From the NCBI RefSeq assembly GCF_030519475.1, contig NZ_JAUMKD010000007.1:124001-188000 (forward strand): DNA of 64,000 bases. Reading direction: 5' to 3'. The notes below the pieces were generated by a model. That model saw only the letters and a list, made by a program, of their open reading frames with translations. It was not told the DNA's origin and searched no databases. The stretch is from Micromonospora sp. C28SCA-DRY-2. Its GTDB lineage: Bacteria; Actinomycetota; Actinomycetes; Mycobacteriales; Micromonosporaceae. Shown here in pieces: positions 60,097 through 64,000 of the stretch. The translations under genes were made by a program, and so were the position numbers. Numbering within the stretch: the first letter of the stretch is position 1; each line of letters begins with the position of its first letter.

Positions 60097-60501
60097 GTGT
60101 GGACGGACGAGGCGGCGCTGGACGCCGTACGACGACGGGTCGACGACTGGGAATCCACCGTCGCCGAGCGGGCGACGCGGACCACCGCACTGACCCGGGA
60201 GCTGGCGGCGCTCACCGCGACCGCCCGCAGCCCCGACGGCGCGGTCGAGGCGACCGTCGACGCCGCCGGGGCCCTGGTCGACCTGCGGCTGGGCGAGCGG
60301 GTGCGCGGGCAGCCCGCGGCGCGTACCGCCGATCAGGTGCTGGCCACCGCGCGGGCCGCGCAGGCCGAGCTGGCACGCCGGGCGGTGGCGATGACCGAGG
60401 CGGCGCTCGGCGCGGACGACCCGGCCGCCCGAGCCCTCGTCGAGTCCTACGCCCGCCGGCTGCGCCGGCCCGACGGGGGCGTTGCCGGTGCCGCCCGCTG
60501 A
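60097..60501 (+). CDS. YbaB/EbfC-family protein, head of a type VII effector operon
   Basis: A 134-residue protein of the YbaB/EbfC fold: an N-terminal helix (LDAVRRRVDDWESTVAERATRTTALTRELAALT, in part), a central three-stranded sheet (GAVEATVDAAGALVDLRLGERV) and a C-terminal helix. Stand-alone members bind nucleoid DNA, but actinobacterial copies are often placed at the head of type VII (ESX) secretion operons. GTG 60097 follows GGGGAGG. Its stop lies inside the next gene, so it is translationally linked to the EspC-like gene. Confidence 0.72.
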   Translation: MWTDEAALDAVRRRVDDWESTVAERATRTTALTRELAALTATARSPDGAVEATVDAAGALVDLRLGERVRGQPAARTADQVLATARAAQAELARRAVAMTEAALGADDPAARALVESYARRLRRPDGGVAGAAR

Positions 60502-60808
60502 CGGCGTCCGGGTCCGCCCGGAGGATCTCGACACGCACGCCGGTCACCTTGACGCCGTCGCCGACGCGCTCCACCTCGCCACCGCGGCCGGCCGATCCGT
60601 GCGGCTCGGCGGCGACGCCTACGGTCAGCTCTGCGCGCTGGTGCCGGTCCTGGTCGACCAGGTGCAACGGGTGCTGGTCGAGGGCCTCGACGGCGCCGCC
60701 GGCTCGGTGGGCGACACCGCCGGACGGGTCCGCACCGCCGCCGGCCGCTACCGGGGCACCGACGCCCGCGCCCAGGCCGCCCTGAACGGGCTGCGCGGGC
60801 GGCGGTGA
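60488..60808 (+). CDS. EspC/WXG100-like type VII secretion target protein
   Basis: A 106-residue small helical protein of the ESX-1 EspC-like (DUF2580/excreted-virulence) group. It begins with RVRPEDLDTHAGHLDAVADALHLA and ends with a helix LNGLRGRR, the usual helical hairpin with a hydrophobic core. GTG 60488 (MPPADGV) was chosen over a TTG six bases earlier; it begins 14 bases inside the upstream gene. Its stop overlaps the toxin-gene start by four bases. It probably acts as a secretion partner or chaperone for that effector. Confidence 0.78.
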   Translation: MPPADGVRVRPEDLDTHAGHLDAVADALHLATAAGRSVRLGGDAYGQLCALVPVLVDQVQRVLVEGLDGAAGSVGDTAGRVRTAAGRYRGTDARAQAALNGLRGRR

Positions 60809-61992
60809 GCGGCAACCCGCTCGTCGCCGCCCCCGCCGACACCACCAGCCCGTGGACCGGGGCGTGGATCGCCGAGGACATCGAGCTGATCGGCCGGGGC
60901 ATCCGCGACGGCAACTGGATCGACGGCAGCCTCGGCGTGGTCGGCGCCGGTCTCGACGCGCTGGCCCTCGTCTCCGATCCGGTCGGCTCGCTGCTCCAGT
61001 ACGGCATCGCCTGGATCATCGAGCACGTCCGGCCACTGACCGAGGCACTCGACTGGCTGGCCGGTGACCCGGCACAGATCGCCGCCCACGCGCAGACCTG
61101 GCGCAACGTCGCCGGCGCACTGCGGACCGAGGCGGAGGCGCTCGCCCGGGCGGCCCGGCTGGACCTCGCCGAGTGGAGCGGCGCGGCCGCCACCGCGTAC
61201 CGGTCGTGGGCGGCCGAGCAGCAGGGTTCGCTCGTCGGCCTGAGCCGGGCCGCCGACACGATGGCCACGCTCACCGAGGGCGCAGGCGCCCTGATCGCCG
61301 CCGTCCGGCTCATGGTCCGCGACGCCATCGCGCTCTGCGTCTCCCGCCTCATCGTGTATGCGGCCGAGGAGGCGTTCAGCTTCGGCCTGGCCACTCCCCT
61401 GGTGGTGGAGCAGGTCGTCACCACGGTTGCCGCGTTCGCGGCCAGGATCGCCCGGTGGCTGCGCGGGCTGCTGGCCAGCCTCCGGCGGCTGCTCCCCGAG
61501 GCGCACCGCCTCGCCCACCTGATCGACCTCCTCAAGCGACTCCTGGCCAGACTCAGGGCGGGCGGTCAGCCGGGCAGGACGGCTGGGCCGGGCGCGCCGA
61601 ATGACAAGCCGAACTCACCCTCTCCCCTGGACGACCCGCGGGTTCGCGAACTCGGCATGGACCCAGCCACCGGCCGTTTCCGGCCGGGCGAGGCGGAGAC
61701 GGCGGTCCGCATCGAGCACGAGCTCGGTGTCCGGTTGCGCCGAGCCCCAGCCGACTCCTCGGCCGACTGGGTGGACGAGGCGGGCCGTACCTATGATGCT
61801 GTCGGCAACTTCCCGGCCCAGTTCTTCGACCGGCAATGGCCTCAGCTCCAGTACCAGGTCGAGCGGCACCTCGACAAAGCTGATCTGGTGCCGGTCGACG
61901 TGTCTCGGTTCTCCCCCGAGCAGATCGCAAAGGTCGAGCAGTTCATCGCGGATCGGCAACTCCATCCGCGCGTCTTCGTTGTGGGGAAGTGA
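60805..61992 (+). CDS. Type VII-secreted polymorphic toxin with C-terminal CdiA-tRNase-like domain
   Basis: A 395-residue protein. Residues about 80-165 form a WXG100-like helical pair with W-S-G at 124-126 (LAEWSGAAATAYRSWAAEQQ). Hydrophobic and Arg-rich helices follow (about 160-245), then a Pro/Gly-rich linker (252-272). The last 110 residues look like a toxin domain: ETAVRIEHELGVRLRR, DWVDEAGRTYDAVGNFP, HLDKADLVPVDVS and RVFVVG, close to the CdiA C-terminal tRNase/PD-(D/E)XK-type toxins from recall (possible catalytic acids Glu297, Asp320 or Asp323). Base composition of this part is less GC-rich than its neighbours. The stop overlaps the immunity-gene start. Confidence 0.83.
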   Translation: MSGNPLVAAPADTTSPWTGAWIAEDIELIGRGIRDGNWIDGSLGVVGAGLDALALVSDPVGSLLQYGIAWIIEHVRPLTEALDWLAGDPAQIAAHAQTWRNVAGALRTEAEALARAARLDLAEWSGAAATAYRSWAAEQQGSLVGLSRAADTMATLTEGAGALIAAVRLMVRDAIALCVSRLIVYAAEEAFSFGLATPLVVEQVVTTVAAFAARIARWLRGLLASLRRLLPEAHRLAHLIDLLKRLLARLRAGGQPGRTAGPGAPNDKPNSPSPLDDPRVRELGMDPATGRFRPGEAETAVRIEHELGVRLRRAPADSSADWVDEAGRTYDAVGNFPAQFFDRQWPQLQYQVERHLDKADLVPVDVSRFSPEQIAKVEQFIADRQLHPRVFVVGK

Positions 61993-62315
61993 TGGCGGCT
62001 CTCATTGTGCTGGAACCGGGCGTCGACTGGACATCGACGGGAGGGCTGTTCGACTGGACCCTGGAGTTCCTGATGCGGCGGGTACCGCACCGGGAAGTGG
62101 TCGACCACCTGCGGGAGATCGTCGACAACAACCTCGGGTCGTTCTGGCTTGACGACGTGCCGGCGCGGTATCGGGCCGAGATCCTCACACAGCTGCGGCA
62201 GGAGTTGCTTCCCGCGGCGGAGCGGGAACTGCCGGACACCGACCAGAAGTCAGCGGTCCTCGGTCGTCTGCGCGAACTGGCGGATGCCGCCGGCCGGACC
62301 GGCACCTCCGGCTAG
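61992..62315 (+). CDS. Putative immunity protein for the type VII toxin
   Basis: A 107-residue acidic helical protein, no signal peptide. It starts at the ATG sharing one base with the toxin stop (TGATG), the standard position for an immunity gene. Recognisable features are an N-terminal strand (LIVLEPGVDWTSTGG) and amphipathic helices (FDWTLEFLMRRVPHREVVDHLREIVDNN, given in part). It has the lower GC content of the toxin tail. The family was not recognised; the assignment rests on position and size. A GTG at 61989 is an alternative start. Confidence 0.72.
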   Translation: MAALIVLEPGVDWTSTGGLFDWTLEFLMRRVPHREVVDHLREIVDNNLGSFWLDDVPARYRAEILTQLRQELLPAAERELPDTDQKSAVLGRLRELADAAGRTGTSG

Positions 62316-62329
62316 GGCCGGTACCGACG

Positions 62330-63313
62330 TCACGCGGGGAAGGCGACCGGCTCGTCGGTGCCCTCCCGGCTGAACAGCCACGCCGGAACCAGCCGCGGAT
62401 GGTGACCGTCGTTGCCCCAGTCGAGGGCGTAGACGAAACGCGCCCCGGTCACGTTGGCCGAGGGGTTGCGCCGGGCGCAGGGTGGCGTCCCCGCGCCGTG
62501 GGCGGCCGGGCACAACTGCCCGGACGACGGAGTGGCCGCGGCCTCCTGCTGGAGGCGGGCGAAGGCCTGCCCGGCGTCGAGCAGCGGACGATCGGCGTCT
62601 CCCCGCGCCGGCCCCAGCCAACCGGTGGCGTAGCCGATGCCGCGCTCGTCGAGCTGGACCTTGGTCTGCCAGCCCCACGTCGGGTGGCCGGCGACGCGGG
62701 GCTCGACCACCACCTGGCCGCCGTCGAACCGGGCCAGGGCCGGGTCGACTCCGGCAGCGCGCAGGACGGGCTGGGTGAGCGCGAGCGCCTGCCGTTGGCC
62801 CGAGTCGTACGGCCCCTCGCCGTTGGTCTGCTGCTGCCGCAGGTATCTCCACCGGCCGCCGCTGTCCGGCCAGATCTCCAGCGTGGCCTCGCCGCGGGTG
62901 ACCGTCCACGGGTTGCCGTCGAAGCCGATCGGCGCGTCGTCGAAGCCGAGCGCGTCGGCCAGCGCGATCGCGTGGCGCTGGGCGGGCGTGTTCAGCGCGT
63001 ACGTGCGGCCCGTCGCGGGGCCGCGCTCGGTCAGTGGGCGGGCCATGACGTACGTCCCCGGCAGGAAGCCGAGCCGCTGCTCCGGATACAGGGGCGGGAC
63101 CGCGGGGGCGCGGACGACCTCGACGCCCGACGGGACGGGAACGGTGTCCCCGGTGCGCGGTCCGGTGCCCGTGCAGGCGGTCAGCAGGCCGGCGGCGACC
63201 AGGAGGAGGCCGAGGGTCCGTCGCGCCGCGGTCCGTCGACGGGGCGGCAGTTCGTGCCGCGGTGCGCCGGCCGATTCGGAGGACCGCCGGGCCGGCGGCG
63301 CGGGAGACCCCAT
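62330..63313 (-). CDS. Secreted lipoprotein of unknown function
   Basis: A 327-residue lipoprotein. After a 30-residue basic leader comes a hydrophobic segment ending in a lipobox LLTAC (Cys near 46). The mature part has EVVRAPAVPPLYPEQRLGFLPGTYVMARPL, a VTRGEATLEIWPDSGGRWRYLRQQ block and a C-terminal FVYALDWGNDGHHPRLVPAWLFS (each cited in part), which look like an extracellular beta-sandwich. It is convergent with the toxin operon (14 bases between stops). I do not recognise a named family. Confidence 0.8.
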   Translation of the reverse strand: MGSPAPPARRSSESAGAPRHELPPRRRTAARRTLGLLLVAAGLLTACTGTGPRTGDTVPVPSGVEVVRAPAVPPLYPEQRLGFLPGTYVMARPLTERGPATGRTYALNTPAQRHAIALADALGFDDAPIGFDGNPWTVTRGEATLEIWPDSGGRWRYLRQQQTNGEGPYDSGQRQALALTQPVLRAAGVDPALARFDGGQVVVEPRVAGHPTWGWQTKVQLDERGIGYATGWLGPARGDADRPLLDAGQAFARLQQEAAATPSSGQLCPAAHGAGTPPCARRNPSANVTGARFVYALDWGNDGHHPRLVPAWLFSREGTDEPVAFPA

Positions 63314-63485
63314 GGGGCCGGATTCTGCCACGGTGGCCGGCACGCCGACGGCCGGCAGCGACGGCGCCCGGGCGGCCCTGCGCGCCGGCTGGGTGTGGAG
63401 TTCCCCGATCCCGCCCTCGCCGTCGTGGATCTGCACGTGGTGATGTGCTGTGCGCGGTGCGCTGTCACCTGTCCTCTGTGCTGGG

Positions 63486-63604
63486 CGGCTCTGTGAGTCG
63501 AGGAATCGAACCTCCGCGCTGCCCGCCGCGCGCCAGGGAAAGGAGTCCGGTTTACAGCCGGCTCTGGTGCTGTGCACGCCTCCACGACGGCTACCTGCTC
63601 CACA
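63486..63604 (-). other. Degenerate tRNA-like sequence
   Basis: On the minus strand, a region near 63490-63515 reads GAGGTTCGATTCCTC, an exact tRNA T-arm/B-box, and GGCTGTAAACCGG near 63548-63560 resembles a tyrosine anticodon arm (loop CTGTAAA, anticodon GTA). No normal D-arm or 7-bp acceptor stem can be folded and the distance between the two arms is too long for a standard tRNA. It is probably a decayed tRNA or a tRNA-like element, not a functional tRNA gene. Confidence 0.4.
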
Positions 63605-63609
63605 CCCGA

Positions 63610-64000
63610 CTAGTCCAGCAGGTCCGCCTCCCAGTTGGTGCGCTGGATCAGCACGTCCAGCTCGCGCAGTTCGCGGGCCAGCGCGTCGGCCTGGCCGCGC
63701 AGCTCCGCCACCGGGAGCGCGGTGAGCATCTTCAGCTCCGAGCGCAGCTGCCGGACCGCGTGCCGCCCGCCGGCCGCCGCGTCGGCGGCAGCGGTGAGCA
63801 CCGAGTGCCGCAGCCGGAGTACGTCCCGGCGGGCGAGCACGTCGGTGAGCGTGCCGAGGTCGCCGGCCGGCACCGCGGCGTTGGTCCGGTTGATCCGGCG
63901 GATCAGTGACTCCAGCTGGTCGAGCGTCTCGGTCAGCTCACCGAGCAGGGCGTTGGCGTCCTCCGGCGGCACCTCGCCCTCCTGGTAACGGGCGCTGCCC
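63610..64000 (-). CDS. DIP1984-family protein (5' partial)
   Basis: The last 120-130 residues of a protein that starts beyond the right edge; the frame is open to base 64000. The visible part matches the DIP1984/septicolysin-like family from memory: RYQEGEVPPEDANALLGELTETLDQLESLIRRINRTNAAV, then LARRDVLRLRHSVLTAAADAA and ELRGQADALARELRELDVLIQRTNWEADLL (in pieces). It is a coiled-coil, all-helical protein of about 150 residues with unknown function. An apparent start at 63972 (MPPEDAN) is internal; the upstream residues RYQEGEV match the family. Confidence 0.85.
   Translation of the reverse strand, partial: GSARYQEGEVPPEDANALLGELTETLDQLESLIRRINRTNAAVPAGDLGTLTDVLARRDVLRLRHSVLTAAADAAAGGRHAVRQLRSELKMLTALPVAELRGQADALARELRELDVLIQRTNWEADLLD

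Noticed and set aside
60097..60501. Nucleoid protein EbfC as the functional call
   Set aside because: The fold fits YbaB/EbfC, but the gene is coupled to a type VII effector operon and lacks the recR/dnaX context of true ybaB.

Overview
The window is chromosomal DNA from a very high-GC actinomycete. About three quarters of the bases are G or C, GTG starts are common, and many neighbouring genes overlap by four bases. A mycothiol-dependent nitroreductase homologue, an F420-type PPOX protein, a class F sortase, an SSI-type protease inhibitor, a type VII secretion effector operon and two carbohydrate ABC systems point to a sporulating soil actinobacterium. The overall gene style best fits Micromonosporaceae (Micromonospora or a close relative). 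That placement is inference; no rRNA or other definitive marker is present.

Layout. 1-6.9 kb: end of a B3/B4-domain protein, an N-terminally truncated extradiol dioxygenase, an UlaG-like metallo-hydrolase, a multicopper oxidase, and the RNA ligase RtcB facing its partner archease. 6.4-13.9 kb: a leftward operon with a large secreted Asp-box propeller protein followed by a complete sugar-type ABC importer, then a lipoprotein. 14-25 kb: SDR oxidoreductase, SSI-like inhibitor, a membrane PLD-like protein, a YkgJ/pentapeptide protein, a divergent MarR/MFS pair whose start codons lie inside one 31-bp palindrome, RNase HI, a tyrosine phosphatase, a GNAT enzyme, lycopene cyclase with a CrtO-like partner, and another MFS exporter. 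25.0-25.76 kb is a noncoding repeat-rich stretch. 25.8-34 kb: methyltransferase, GNAT, HxlR regulator divergent from an imine-reductase-type enzyme, an ArsR-SRPBCC fusion behind a large operator, and an MMPL exporter divergent from a NarL-type two-component pair. 34-40 kb: surface protein plus class F sortase, CorA-like transporter, MBL hydrolase, SGNH esterase, DsbA-like nitroreductase, histone-H1-like basic protein, YchJ protein.

40.1-48.7 kb is a coherent sugar-acid locus. A FadR-type regulator diverges from a leftward operon encoding a binding protein, two permeases (no ATPase), galactonate dehydratase, KDPG/KDPGal aldolase, KDG kinase, a mannonate/gluconate dehydratase and gluconokinase. 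The inferred route is import of hexonates, dehydration to 2-keto-3-deoxy acids, phosphorylation, and cleavage to pyruvate and glyceraldehyde-3-phosphate.

48.9-64 kb: DUF4287-SRPBCC plus VOC protein, F420/PPOX protein, RibD-like reductase, MFS transporter, a conserved-TM-helix membrane protein with an apparent C-terminal frameshift, a Ser/Thr kinase with an adjacent repeat-rich membrane protein, a sensor kinase, a slipin-type SPFH protein, a four-gene type VII toxin/immunity operon, a lipoprotein, a degenerate tRNA-like sequence and the C-terminal part of a DIP1984-family protein. The items most worth follow-up are the start-codon palindrome, the toxin-immunity operon, the sortase with a non-LPXTG candidate substrate, the 40-bp palindrome near 38.15 kb, the broken imine-reductase fragment and the frameshift near 53.39 kb.
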